Source: Litoribrevibacter euphylliae
Lineage (GTDB): Bacteria; Pseudomonadota; Gammaproteobacteria; Pseudomonadales; Litoribrevibacteraceae
Length of the DNA stretch: 64,000 bases
Assembly: GCF_042646085.1 (NCBI RefSeq)
Contig: NZ_JBHRSZ010000002.1
Span: 496,001 to 560,000, forward strand
Reading direction: 5' to 3'
Notes under the pieces: generated by a model
What the model saw: the letters and a program-made list of their open reading frames with translations, nothing else
What the model was told of the DNA's origin: nothing
Database searches by the model: none
Shown here: piece after piece, positions 43,816 to 53,000 of the stretch
Layout of the letters: every line of letters begins with the position of its first letter
Numbering within the stretch: position 1 is the stretch's first letter
Made by a program: the position numbers and the translations under genes

Positions 43816-44658
43816 ATGACGTCAAAACTCTTTAAAACGGTTCTCATTACAGGTTGCTCTTCTGGTATCGGAGAAACCCTTGCTATCGAATTAAGTCGGC
43901 AAGGGTATCAAGTATTAGCAACCGCACGGAATGCAGATAAGTTGGCTTCGCTTTCCGAGCAAGGAATTTCAACCTACGCCTTAGACGTCACAAATCAAGC
44001 ATCGATTGATCAACTGGCAGACAAATTCCAGCAAGAGAACATTGCTATTGATGCCATCATCAATAATGCGGGCTATGCAGCCATTGGCCCCGTGGCCGAA
44101 CTTCCTATTGAAGATCTAGAGAAACAACTGGCCACCAATGTCACGGGTATTGTACGTGTTACACAAGCCTTTACCCAAAATATGATTAATCAAAAGAAAG
44201 GTCTCATCGTCAATATCGGTTCGGTTTCCGGCATACTCACCACGCCGTTTTCCGGTGCGTATTGCGCAAGTAAAGCCGCAGTACATTCGTTGACCGACGC
44301 ACTGAGAATGGAACTGGCGCCCTTTAATGTAAAAGTGGTTGATGTGCGACCTGGTGCCATTCAATCAAGCTTCGGGAACAACGCAATGGCTGGAACTGAA
44401 AAGAACCGGGAGCAATTTAAGCGATATATACAGATTTTTGAAAAAATTATGGAACGCGCCAACGCATCTCAAGATAACCCAACATCAACGGATGAATTTT
44501 GCAAAACGCTCATCAAGCAGTGTTTTACCGACAACCCCGTCTCAATTCAATACATTGGCAATGGCAGTATCACATTACCTTTCCTAAAACGATGGTTGCC
44601 AACACCTCTGCTGGATAAGATTCTCTCCAAGAAATTTGGGCTTAACTTATTGAAGTAA
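43816..44658 (+). CDS. short-chain dehydrogenase/reductase (classical SDR)
   Basis: This is a 280-residue classical SDR. The cofactor site is TGCSSGIGE (NAD(P)-binding TGxxxGIG), followed by NNAG and the catalytic Ser and YCASK (Tyr-x-x-x-Lys). An extended C-terminal part (FLKRWLPTPLLDKILSKKFG) is typical of SDRs acting on hydrophobic substrates. ATG 43816 has AAGGAAG upstream; the frame runs back to 43735 but that region lacks family sequence. The substrate is unknown. Arg in position after the Gly-rich turn (TARNADKL) suggests NADP preference. Confidence 0.88.
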   Translation: MTSKLFKTVLITGCSSGIGETLAIELSRQGYQVLATARNADKLASLSEQGISTYALDVTNQASIDQLADKFQQENIAIDAIINNAGYAAIGPVAELPIEDLEKQLATNVTGIVRVTQAFTQNMINQKKGLIVNIGSVSGILTTPFSGAYCASKAAVHSLTDALRMELAPFNVKVVDVRPGAIQSSFGNNAMAGTEKNREQFKRYIQIFEKIMERANASQDNPTSTDEFCKTLIKQCFTDNPVSIQYIGNGSITLPFLKRWLPTPLLDKILSKKFGLNLLK

Positions 44659-44680
44659 CAGGCATTAAAACAGCAGACAC

Positions 44681-44707
44681 AAAAAACGACCCATGCGGGT
44701 CGTTCTT
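44681..44707. terminator. bidirectional terminator between SDR and purT
   Basis: An A-run, AACGACCC, an ATGC loop and GGGTCGTT followed by CTT. It is well placed between two convergent genes. Confidence 0.78.
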
Positions 44708-44725
44708 AGAGAATCACAAATAAGC

Positions 44726-45907
44726 TTATAGCTCTACAGTAATCTTCTGACAGGCATCACGAGCAATCGCTCTGGCGTCATCAACATCGCTTCCTCTCGC
44801 CAACGTCACGCCCATTCGACGCTTACCAGAGACTTCAGGCTTACCAAATAAACGGATCTGCGTATCTGGTTGTGCCATAGCTTCAGTCAAACCAGAGAAG
44901 CGGACGTGATTCGATTCGCCTTCCACTAACAATGCACAAGATGCCGATGGACCATGTTGACGAATATTAGGAATTGGCAAATTAAGGATCGCTCGGGCAT
45001 GAAGCGCAAATTCCGATAAGTCTTGAGAAATCAACGTCACCAATCCAGTATCATGAGGTCGAGGGGAGACTTCGCTAAAATATACTTGATCACCTTTAAT
45101 GAACAACTCGACACCAAATACGCCCTGACCGCCCAAAGCAGCAGTCACTTTTTCAGCAATGTCTTTGGAAGCGCTTAATGCTTCCCTCGACATCGCTTGA
45201 GGCTGCCAAGACTCACGATAGTCGCCCTCTTTTTGGATATGACCAATGGGCTCACAGAAGCTCACACCATCACAATGACGCACGGTTAATAAAGTAATTT
45301 CATAATCGAAATCGATAAAGCCTTCCACAATCACACGGCCTTTGCCAGCACGTCCCCCTTCTTGTGCATAAGCCCAAGCAGAATCAATATCGGATTCAGC
45401 ACGAACCACCGATTGACCTTTGCCTGACGAACTCATGATAGGCTTTACAACACATGGCATACCAACGGCGTTGATCGCTTGCTCGAAGCTCTCTTTGGTG
45501 TCTGCAAACTGATAAGGTGAAGTAGCCAGCGCCAATTCCTCTGCCGCCAAGCGACGAATGCCTTCACGATTCATCGTCAGCTGCGTGGCTTTTGCTGTTG
45601 GAATGATGTTAAAGCCTTCTGCCTCTAACTCAACTAAAGCTTGTGTTGCAATGGCCTCAATTTCAGGCACAACCAAGTCCGGCTTTTCTTGCTCAATTAC
45701 TGTTCTCAATGCTTGTTCATCAAGCATGTCAATTACATGCGAGCGATGCGCCACCTGCATTGCAGGAGCGTTGGCATAACGATCTACGGCAATTACTTCA
45801 ACACCCAAACGCTGAAGTTCGATGACGACTTCTTTTCCTAACTCGCCACAACCACACATCATGACTTTCGTTGCAGACTGGCTTAATGGCGTACCAATTG
45901 ATGCCAT
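44726..45907 (-). CDS. purT: formate-dependent GAR transformylase
   Basis: This is a 393-residue ATP-grasp protein. The N-terminal Rossmann-like part begins KVMMCGCGELGKEVVIELQR, the ATP-grasp part shows VKPIMSSSGKGQSVV, and GVFGVELFIKGDQVYFSEV with SPRPHDTGLVTL marks the substrate site. PurT makes formyl-GAR from GAR, formate and ATP, the folate-independent alternative to PurN at step 3 of purine synthesis. Formate may come from PurU (37452-38306). AAGGAAA precedes the ATG. The DUF1289 gene lies 38 bp upstream on the same strand. Confidence 0.97.
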   Translation of the reverse strand: MASIGTPLSQSATKVMMCGCGELGKEVVIELQRLGVEVIAVDRYANAPAMQVAHRSHVIDMLDEQALRTVIEQEKPDLVVPEIEAIATQALVELEAEGFNIIPTAKATQLTMNREGIRRLAAEELALATSPYQFADTKESFEQAINAVGMPCVVKPIMSSSGKGQSVVRAESDIDSAWAYAQEGGRAGKGRVIVEGFIDFDYEITLLTVRHCDGVSFCEPIGHIQKEGDYRESWQPQAMSREALSASKDIAEKVTAALGGQGVFGVELFIKGDQVYFSEVSPRPHDTGLVTLISQDLSEFALHARAILNLPIPNIRQHGPSASCALLVEGESNHVRFSGLTEAMAQPDTQIRLFGKPEVSGKRRMGVTLARGSDVDDARAIARDACQKITVEL

Positions 45908-45945
45908 AGTATTTTCCTTTTATTCGAGATAAATCGATTCCGACA

Positions 45946-46143
45946 TTAACCAATAAAATTAAACGACGCTTTTTCTCGTTCGCGTACGCGTTCCATAACT
46001 GCTTTCTTTTCAGAATTTGAAAACGCCCCCCATTGGGAAATTTCCTGACCAGAGCGATAACAGCCCTGACAGATATCATCATCATCCAAATAACAAATAC
46101 TCACACAGGGAGAAGGAACGGGCTTATCAATCTGTTCTGACAT
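45946..46143 (-). CDS. DUF1289 family small protein
   Basis: This is a 65-residue protein with the DUF1289 pattern: SPCVSICYLDDDDICQGCYR, whose four cysteines probably bind a metal, then EISQWGAFSNSEKKAVMERV. The family is short, Cys-rich and of unknown function, often next to metabolic genes. It probably shares a transcript with purT. Confidence 0.9.
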   Translation of the reverse strand: MSEQIDKPVPSPCVSICYLDDDDICQGCYRSGQEISQWGAFSNSEKKAVMERVREREKASFNFIG

Positions 46144-46241
46144 ACAATACTCTATTTAACACGTACAAATCTTAAAGAGCGCCATTTTACTGAACAGATT
46201 GATCAAATGATAGGCACGACGATACGGAAGCTATTATACGG

Positions 46242-46766
46242 TTATGCCATTGGCTCTAGTGTACGCCGAAAAAAGTCAGCATTTTTCACATAATACTGGG
46301 CACTTAACTCAAGCATCTTTTTCTGGGCCTCAGATAATTCGCGTTTAATTTTGGCAGGCGAGCCAACCACTAAAGAGCCATCTGGAATCTCCATCCCTTC
46401 TGGAATGAGGGCATTGGCCCCAATTAAACAATACTTACCAATCTTGGCGCCGTTTAGCACGACTGCATTTATCCCGACTAGGCTGTAATCACCAATCGTG
46501 CAGCCATGAAGCATGGCTTTATGACCAATTGTCACACCACGACCTAATGTAAGCGGATAACCTGCATCGGTATGAATGACAGTTCCATCTTGGATATTGG
46601 ACTCTTCGCCAATGTGTATCAATTCATTATCACCACGGATAACTGCGTTAAACCAAACACTGGAATGCTCTTCGAGCACGACATTCCCAATGACAGTCGC
46701 ATTCGGTGCAACATAGATATTGGGCGACTTTAACGTTACTTTGACATCCCCAAGTGCATACAACAT
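46242..46766 (-). CDS. gamma-carbonic anhydrase family protein (YrdA-like)
   Basis: This is a 174-residue left-handed beta-helix protein with hexapeptide repeats (VIGNVVLEEHSSVWFNAVIR; TIGDYSLVGINAVVLNGAKI). Three histidines fit the zinc site (one in TVIHTD, two in TIGHKAMLHG). The C-terminus is a helix (QKKMLELSAQYYV). The YrdA/CaiE/PaaY group is often without proven carbonic anhydrase activity. ATG 46766 has GAGG seven bases upstream; the frame also opens with TTG at 46772. Confidence 0.9.
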   Translation of the reverse strand: MLYALGDVKVTLKSPNIYVAPNATVIGNVVLEEHSSVWFNAVIRGDNELIHIGEESNIQDGTVIHTDAGYPLTLGRGVTIGHKAMLHGCTIGDYSLVGINAVVLNGAKIGKYCLIGANALIPEGMEIPDGSLVVGSPAKIKRELSEAQKKMLELSAQYYVKNADFFRRTLEPMA

Positions 46767-46813
46767 GCTCAATCCTCTTAGCTATTATTATTTAATTTTT
46801 ATTTTAATCACGT

Positions 46814-47431
46814 TCAGCGATAACGAATCCTGGAGTCGTCCGGCTTGCTGAATAAATCAAAACCGGCATCAAATCCAACATCCAAAAACTCACTAAGTAT
46901 CATCGCACTCAGCCCCCAAATTTCATACTCTTCATAGAAATAGCAAGGGATATAGACCTCTCCCTTAGGATGCTGAATACGATCAAAACAATCCGGTTCA
47001 TTTTGCAGAAAATAGTCCACAGGCACATGAAAGATGGCATCCAATTCCCCTTGGTTTGCCACTAATTGATGTGTTCCTTCCACCAAACCAATGTAGGGAT
47101 AAACCAGAATACCTTGCCGGGAAACAACTTGGCTCAACTGACCTAATAATCGTATAGACTCTCTTGGAAGAGCAATTTCTTCTTCCGTTTCTCTAAGTGC
47201 CGTTTCAACAAGACAGGCATCTTCAGGATCTTTTTTACCACCAGGAAAGGCCACCTGCCCCGCATGAGAATTAAGGTGATTTGCCCGTTGTGTAAAAATG
47301 ATTTCAGGCTGATCTTGATCCTGAGTAATGGCAAGTAAAACAGCGGCTTCAGGTAATTCAAGCCCAATAGCATTAGGAGTGTGATTGTCCAGCCGTTGCT
47401 GTAAATCATTCATACAAACCAAACGAGACAA
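46814..47431 (-). CDS. CoA pyrophosphatase-type Nudix hydrolase (NudL-like)
   Basis: This is a 205-residue Nudix protein of the UPF0035/NudL group. The combined signature is HAGQVAFPGGKKDPEDA followed by TALRETEEEIALP. The family splits CoA to phosphopantetheine and 3',5'-ADP, or acts on related substrates. The reading frame begins with TTG 47431, which has GAGG at an ideal distance; ATG 47413 is the alternative and has no good site. It lies 47 bp upstream of the gamma-carbonic anhydrase gene on the same strand. Confidence 0.88.
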   Translation of the reverse strand: MSRLVCMNDLQQRLDNHTPNAIGLELPEAAVLLAITQDQDQPEIIFTQRANHLNSHAGQVAFPGGKKDPEDACLVETALRETEEEIALPRESIRLLGQLSQVVSRQGILVYPYIGLVEGTHQLVANQGELDAIFHVPVDYFLQNEPDCFDRIQHPKGEVYIPCYFYEEYEIWGLSAMILSEFLDVGFDAGFDLFSKPDDSRIRYR

Positions 47432-47742
47432 AGGTATTCCTCAATACAATAAACATCCCAGCATTGAACCATGAGAACAAAAAATGATTCAAGCCATTCT
47501 GCGCCAAGATTTTACGACCTGCGCGAAGCACCTAACAATAGTTGCGTTATGCACTTCCAGAGAATTACTATGTAAAGCACGGATATAGGCTAGATAATTA
47601 TTCGCATCAAAATCGCTAATGAAACACTGATCCATACACCAATACATCAAGCTATGGTGAAATCGTTTCTTTTGAATGTTGCACTTATTATCTGGATTAA
47701 TATAAAAGCGTTCTAATACAACAAGTATAGTCGGATAAAGTA
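47432..47742. other. divergent intergenic region between two Nudix genes
   Basis: About 310 bp are present. A minus-strand frame across it (continuing into the plus-strand Nudix gene) is a shadow with cysteine-rich nonsense. The region is AT-rich near 47690-47735, where the plus-strand promoter should lie (TATAGT at about 47724). Nothing else was recognised. Confidence 0.4.
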
Positions 47743-48303
47743 ATGAAGTTTTGCAGTGCGTGTGGTGCCCCGGTAACTCTTGAAATTCCAGACATGGACA
47801 ATCGCTTAAGACACGTCTGTACCCAATGCAAAACAATCCATTACCAAAACCCTCGTATTGTCGCAGGCACACTTCCTTTTCATCAGGACAAGATTCTACT
47901 GTGCAAGCGAGCGATCGAGCCAAGACTAGGCTTCTGGACTCTACCCGCAGGTTTTATGGAAAATGAAGAAACAACTCCGAATGCAGCGGTTCGTGAAACA
48001 CTTGAAGAGGCCAACGCCAGAGTAAAGTTGGGTCAACTCCTTAGCGTCATCGACGTACCTCACATCAGCCAAGTTCACATGTTTTTTACCGCTGAACTTT
48101 CCGATCTAGAATACAGTTCCGGACCTGAATCACTTGAAGTAGAGTTATTTTCTGAAGAAGAGATTCCGTGGGACGACATTGCATTTCCAACGGTAAAAAG
48201 AACATTACGGCATTTCCTTAAAGCCAGAGCTAATCAGATTGCCATTAATGAAATGGAGTTACTGGTGGACCATATCGATTTTGCAAATCGCATCAAAAAA
48301 TGA
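47743..48303 (+). CDS. Nudix hydrolase with N-terminal zinc ribbon
   Basis: This is a 186-residue protein. A zinc ribbon lies at residues 4-29 (CSACGAPV then CTQCKTIHYQNPR), followed by a Nudix domain with box GFMENEETTPNAAVRETLEE. The layout (ribbon plus Nudix, under 200 residues) resembles NudC-related ADP-ribose, NADH or FAD pyrophosphatases but lacks NudC's N-terminal domain and SQPWPFP motif. The substrate is unassigned. It converges with the next gene, 21 bp away. Confidence 0.88.
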   Translation: MKFCSACGAPVTLEIPDMDNRLRHVCTQCKTIHYQNPRIVAGTLPFHQDKILLCKRAIEPRLGFWTLPAGFMENEETTPNAAVRETLEEANARVKLGQLLSVIDVPHISQVHMFFTAELSDLEYSSGPESLEVELFSEEEIPWDDIAFPTVKRTLRHFLKARANQIAINEMELLVDHIDFANRIKK

Positions 48304-48324
48304 TGTCAAAAAATAAGAGCTATC

Positions 48325-48636
48325 TTACAGATCAACCAACTGGATAACATCGTAAGCGGGTTCTTCATAAGGGTGACTTGATTTCATCGCTTCAATCACG
48401 CCGACCAGCAAAGCATCATCACAGACCAGTTCGACTTTGTACTCATCCACGTACTCAACCTCACCTTGCGATCCAATGTAAGGGTTGGAGCCACTGAGAG
48501 CCCGGAATTGCCCTTGCCCTTTGGATTGCCAACAGCATTGATCGTAATTACCAATACGCCCAGCACCCGCTTGAAACATAGCGCTTTTCACTTGCTCAAG
48601 ATGACTCTCAGGAATAAAGATCGCAAGCTTGTACAT
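48325..48636 (-). CDS. NIF3/CutA-like small protein (YqfO middle-domain type)
   Basis: This is a 103-residue protein starting MYKLAIFIPESHLEQVKSAM, with GRIGNYDQCCWQSKGQGQF and a C-terminal SSHPYEEPAYDVIQL. This is the insert domain found inside some NIF3/YqfO proteins, here stand-alone; it folds like CutA/PII. Database names such as structural toxin protein RtxA for this family are misleading. The gene starts 3 bp after the stop of the DUF4062 gene, so translation is probably coupled. Confidence 0.85.
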   Translation of the reverse strand: MYKLAIFIPESHLEQVKSAMFQAGAGRIGNYDQCCWQSKGQGQFRALSGSNPYIGSQGEVEYVDEYKVELVCDDALLVGVIEAMKSSHPYEEPAYDVIQLVDL

Positions 48637-48639
48637 AAC

Positions 48640-49716
48640 TTATGAATTAATTGAGGTTGTCGCAGATTGATCTGTATAAAGTTCAGTGAGGTACGCATCG
48701 CCTGACTCCGTCAGCATCCACCGAATATCGCGCCCTTGCATGACTTCCCGAATCAGATCCTGACCTCTCAGATAAATCTTAATCCGATTAATACTATCAT
48801 TGGAAAGGCGAATATCCGCCACAGCATGAGAATCGGGGTACCTGGCCTTGATTGGTTCCTGAACATCACTGGCTAATGCAGCCGAGATCACCAAGCGTAT
48901 CTTTTCTTCAGAAATGGGTTTAAGCATGTGAGGCGCTACCGCCAGAAAGACAGTATCCCAAGTCATGTTCCAAGTTTCAGAAATGGTTTTGAAATTACCA
49001 CCACTAAACACCTTAGCGCTAAATGACACCGTAACTCGTTTATTTCTAGAAGGAGCAACTTTCGACAAAGCAACATTAGAAGACGTAACCAAGGTTGATG
49101 GTGCGGAAGCAAGGGCTTTTTTGGCTTCTTCAAGCTCACGTTTCAGTGCTTTGATTTCTTTCATCTGGTTGGTTTGAGATAACTGACCAGAGACATTTTC
49201 TTGAGAAGTAATCGTCGATTGTGACGAGACAGGCATCAAGCCTAAATTATGAGCGCTTTTCAGCTTACGAATCGCCATAAGCAATTGTTTACGCAGATCC
49301 GTTAAGCATGTCCAATAACGAACCTTATGGGAAGACAGAAATTTGCGAAACTCCTGTAAATGCGCACTCTTGGAAACAGACGCTTCTGAACTTTTTAAAC
49401 AAAAAGGAAAGATAGGTTTACCTTGAGTGGTGGCATAAATATAAGCCATGTGCACATAACTTACGCCGCTCGGGGAAAGTTCACCATAAGAATTACCAAC
49501 CAATAAAAACACCACGTCCGATTCGTCAATCATGGAACGGGTAACTTCCCAGTGATTGTTTTGAGACGAAGGATTTAAACCAATGCCCATTGGAATGCAC
49601 TGGTGCTTCACAAGCTCAAAGCTTGCTTCTACAGCAACAGATTCCAATTCGGTCACGTCATGAGCGATAAAAACACGATAACGTTGGTCTTTCACTTCCA
49701 CCTCTCTGAACGTCAT
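48640..49716 (-). CDS. DUF4062-domain protein with C-terminal winged-helix-like region
   Basis: This is a protein of 358 residues. Residues about 14-110 match DUF4062, a TIR/STIR-like flavodoxin-type fold: YRVFIAHDVTELESVAVEAS, then CIPMGIG, WEVTRSMIDESDVVFLLVGN and SYGELSPSGVSYVHMAY. A helix follows (about 115-160), a coiled coil (about 185-205), a Ser/Thr linker and a C-terminal domain (about 228-345) that ends in IRWMLTESGDAYLTEL, reminiscent of a winged helix. DUF4062 proteins occur in signalling and conflict-type proteins, but the function is not established. ATG 49716 has AGGGA upstream; a TTG at 49722 is in frame. Confidence 0.82.
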   Translation of the reverse strand: MTFREVEVKDQRYRVFIAHDVTELESVAVEASFELVKHQCIPMGIGLNPSSQNNHWEVTRSMIDESDVVFLLVGNSYGELSPSGVSYVHMAYIYATTQGKPIFPFCLKSSEASVSKSAHLQEFRKFLSSHKVRYWTCLTDLRKQLLMAIRKLKSAHNLGLMPVSSQSTITSQENVSGQLSQTNQMKEIKALKRELEEAKKALASAPSTLVTSSNVALSKVAPSRNKRVTVSFSAKVFSGGNFKTISETWNMTWDTVFLAVAPHMLKPISEEKIRLVISAALASDVQEPIKARYPDSHAVADIRLSNDSINRIKIYLRGQDLIREVMQGRDIRWMLTESGDAYLTELYTDQSATTSINS

Positions 49717-49997
49717 ATACAACTATCCCTATCACAACGCCTGTATTCTTATTCTATCCATCAGTGGATTAGCATTTCAGACGCGATAACTTCAGATCTT
49801 CCTTTGATAAATCAGTAATAAAAGCAGTTATTGTAAAGTGTAGACAGTTATTAACTGTTCAATAAACAAGCACTACCCTAACCAAAGTTAGGAATAAGAA
49901 TCTAGTATACATGAACCTAACCTCATGAAAACGCTCATCTACGCCAAAAGCAGGTTCATAAGTAATACTTTCAGATTATTTTCACATTTTACGTCAC
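49717..49997. other. AT-rich region upstream of the DUF4062 gene
   Basis: About 280 bp lie between the DUF4062 gene and the purL terminator. The sequence is AT-rich, contains no convincing ORF, and should carry the DUF4062 promoter on the minus strand. I saw no mobile-element border. Confidence 0.4.
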
Positions 49998-50033
49998 AAA
50001 AAAGGCCACATGACATTATCATGCGGCCCTTTT
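49998..50033 (-). terminator. rho-independent terminator of purL
   Basis: AAAAGG.CC..CATGA pairs with TCATG..GG.CCTTTT (some mismatches) around a short loop, with A- and T-runs. It lies 17 bp after the purL stop on the minus strand. Confidence 0.72.
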
Positions 50034-50049
50034 GGGTATAACCGAGCGA

Positions 50050-53000
50050 TTAATCCACCCAGCGGCGAGCGTTTCGGAACATTCTCATCCACGCACCGTC
50101 TTCATTCCACTGACTTGGAGCCCAAGAGTTTTGAACCTTACGGAACACACGCTCAGGGTGCGGCATCATAATAGTCACACGACCATCATCATTAGTTAAA
50201 CCGCCAATCCCCATTGGAGAACCATTAGGGTTGAATGGATACTGTTGCGTCTGCTGACCATAGTTATCCACATAGCGAATCGCCACTGTACCGCTTGTAT
50301 TAGCAGTATCTAAATGCGCTGTATCACGGAACTCAGTACGCCCTTCACCATGCGCAATAGCAATCGGCATTTTAGAGCCTGACATACCTTGCAACAGAAT
50401 CGATGGGCTATCTTGCACTTCAACCATAGCAACACGAGCTTCAAATTGTTCAGATTCGTTTCGAACAAAACGAGGCCAGTGGTCTGTACCAGGAATCAAT
50501 GACGCCAAGTTAGATAACATCTGACAACCGTTACACACACCCAATGCAAAACTGTCTTCACGTTCAAACAATCCTGCAAACTGATCACGAGCGCGCGCAT
50601 TAAACAGAATGGACTTAGCCCATCCTTCACCAGCGCCTAGAACATCACCGTAAGAGAAACCACCACAAGCCACTAAACCACGGAATTGATCCAAGGTAAT
50701 ACGGCCCGACAGAATATCACTCATGTGAACATCAATCGCTTCGAAACCAGCACGATCAAAAGCAGCTGCCATTTCAACCTGACCATTAACCCCTTGCTCA
50801 CGAAGAACGGCTACTTTCGGACGTACACTCTTAGCAATATACGGCGCAGCTACGTTCTCATTAACATCAAAGGTAAGATCTACAGACAAACCTGGGTCCT
50901 GATCATCCAAGATATTAGCAAACTCTTGATCTGCACAATCCGCATTATCACGTAGCTTTTGAATTTCAAAACTGTTACGAGACCACAACTGTTGTAGCTC
51001 AGCACGGCTACGATCAATCAACAAGTCGTCATCCAAAGATACTCGAATTTGCTGATCATCGTTCAAACTTGCCACAACACCAGAACAATCCCCCAGACCG
51101 GCACCGTTCAATTGAGCCAGAACGAAATCCAAGTCCTCACGACGAACCTGAATCACAGCACCTAGCTCTTCGTTGAAGAGTACTTGAAGTGCTTCGTCAG
51201 CACTGTCTGCAAGATAATCCAGATTGATATCAACACCAGTACGGCCAGCAAATGCCATTTCAGTCAACGTTGCGAACAAACCACCGTCCGAACGATCGTG
51301 ATAAGCCAATAACTTGTCATCTGAATTTAGCCCTTGGATAACAGCAAAGAAGGCTTTCAAGTCTTCAGCGTCGTCCAAGTCTGCACACTGATTACCCACT
51401 TGGTTGAATACCTGGGCCAAACAAGAACCGCCTAAACGATTCTTACCACGACCAAGATCAATCAATACCAAGTCAGTCTCGCCTTGATCTTTCTTCAATT
51501 CAGGCGTCAGGGTTTTACGCACATCATTAACAGGTGCAAAACCAGAAATGATCAGGGACAAAGGAGCTACGACGGATTTCGTCTCTTCACCTTGCTCCCA
51601 AACAGTCTTCATAGACATAGAGTCTTTACCTACCGGGATTGATATACCCAGTTCAGGACAAAGCTCCATACCCACAGCTTTTACTGTGTTATAAAGATTT
51701 TGGTCTTCACCTGGATGCCCTGCTGCAGCCATCCAGTTCGCAGACATTTTAATGTCTGAAATCTGATTAATAGACGCTGATGCCAAGTTGGTAATGGCTT
51801 CACCGATCGCCATCCGGCCAGATGCAGGAGCGTTAATCAAAGCAATTGGTGTACGCTCACCCATCGCCATCGCTTCACCCGCATTGGTATCGAAGCTAGA
51901 CGTTGTTACTGCAGCGTCTGCTACCGGCACCTGCCATGGGCCAACCATCTGATCGCGATTAACCATGCCGGTAATTGAACGGTCACCGATCGTAATCAAG
52001 AAACTCTTACTGGCAACGGTTGGAAGACTTAAGACTCGATTAGCGGCTTCATCCAACGTTACACCGTCAAAACTTAAGCCCGACAACTCTGCCGTTTGCG
52101 TTTCAAAAGAACGCTGCATCTTAGGTGGTTTACCAAGTAGAACTTGAAGAGGTAAATCTACTGGATTGTTCTCGAAGTGCTCATCGTTTAGTAGCAAGTG
52201 TTCTTCTTCCGTTGCTTCACCAACAACAGCAAAAGGACAACGCTCACGCTCACATAATGCTTCGAAACGCTTCATGTCTTCTGGAGCTACCGCCAACACA
52301 TAACGCTCTTGAGATTCGTTACACCAGATCTCCGCCGGAGACATACCCGGCTCATCATTTGGAACGTCACGCAATTGGAAACGGCCACCGCGGCCAGCAT
52401 CGCTCACCAACTCAGGCAAAGCGTTAGAAATACCACCAGCACCCACATCGTGGATAAATTTAATCGGGTTTTCATCACCCATCTGCCAGCAGCGATCAAT
52501 CACTTCCTGACAACGACGCTCCATCTCAGGGTTATCACGCTGAACCGAAGCAAAGTCCAGGTCAGCACTGCTTGAACCAGAGGCCATTGACGAAGCTGCA
52601 CCACCGCCAAGACCGATCAGCATGGCAGGGCCACCCAATACGATCAGCTTAGCGCCAACAGGAATTTCTTTTTTCTCAACATGCTCGCTGCGAATATTAC
52701 CCAAGCCACCTGCAATCATGATTGGCTTGTGATAACCGCGCATTTCCGTTCCCGCAACGCCTTCTGCTTGTTGCTCATAGGTACGGAAATATCCATTCAA
52801 ATTTGGACGACCAAACTCGTTATTGAACGCAGCGCCACCGATCGGCCCTTCGATCATAATATCGAGTGCAGAAACAATACGTTCAGGCTTACCGTATTCA
52901 CCTTCCCATGGTTGTTTCCAGCCTGGGATATTCAAGTTAGATACGGTAAAACCAGTTAAGCCTGCTTTCGGCTTACTTCCGATACCCGTTGCACCTTCAT

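Noticed and set aside
47520..47550. Integron attC-like look (CCTAACAAT...GTTATGC)
   Set aside because: Only one half-site resembles attC; no matching second half, no integrase and no cassette structure nearby.
47489..47923. 144-residue minus-strand frame in the gap between the Nudix genes
   Set aside because: It overlaps the well-supported zinc-ribbon Nudix gene on the other strand and is Cys-rich nonsense without a family pattern.
49717..49997. Possible mobile-element border beside the DUF4062 gene
   Set aside because: No transposase, terminal inverted repeats or target-site duplication could be seen.
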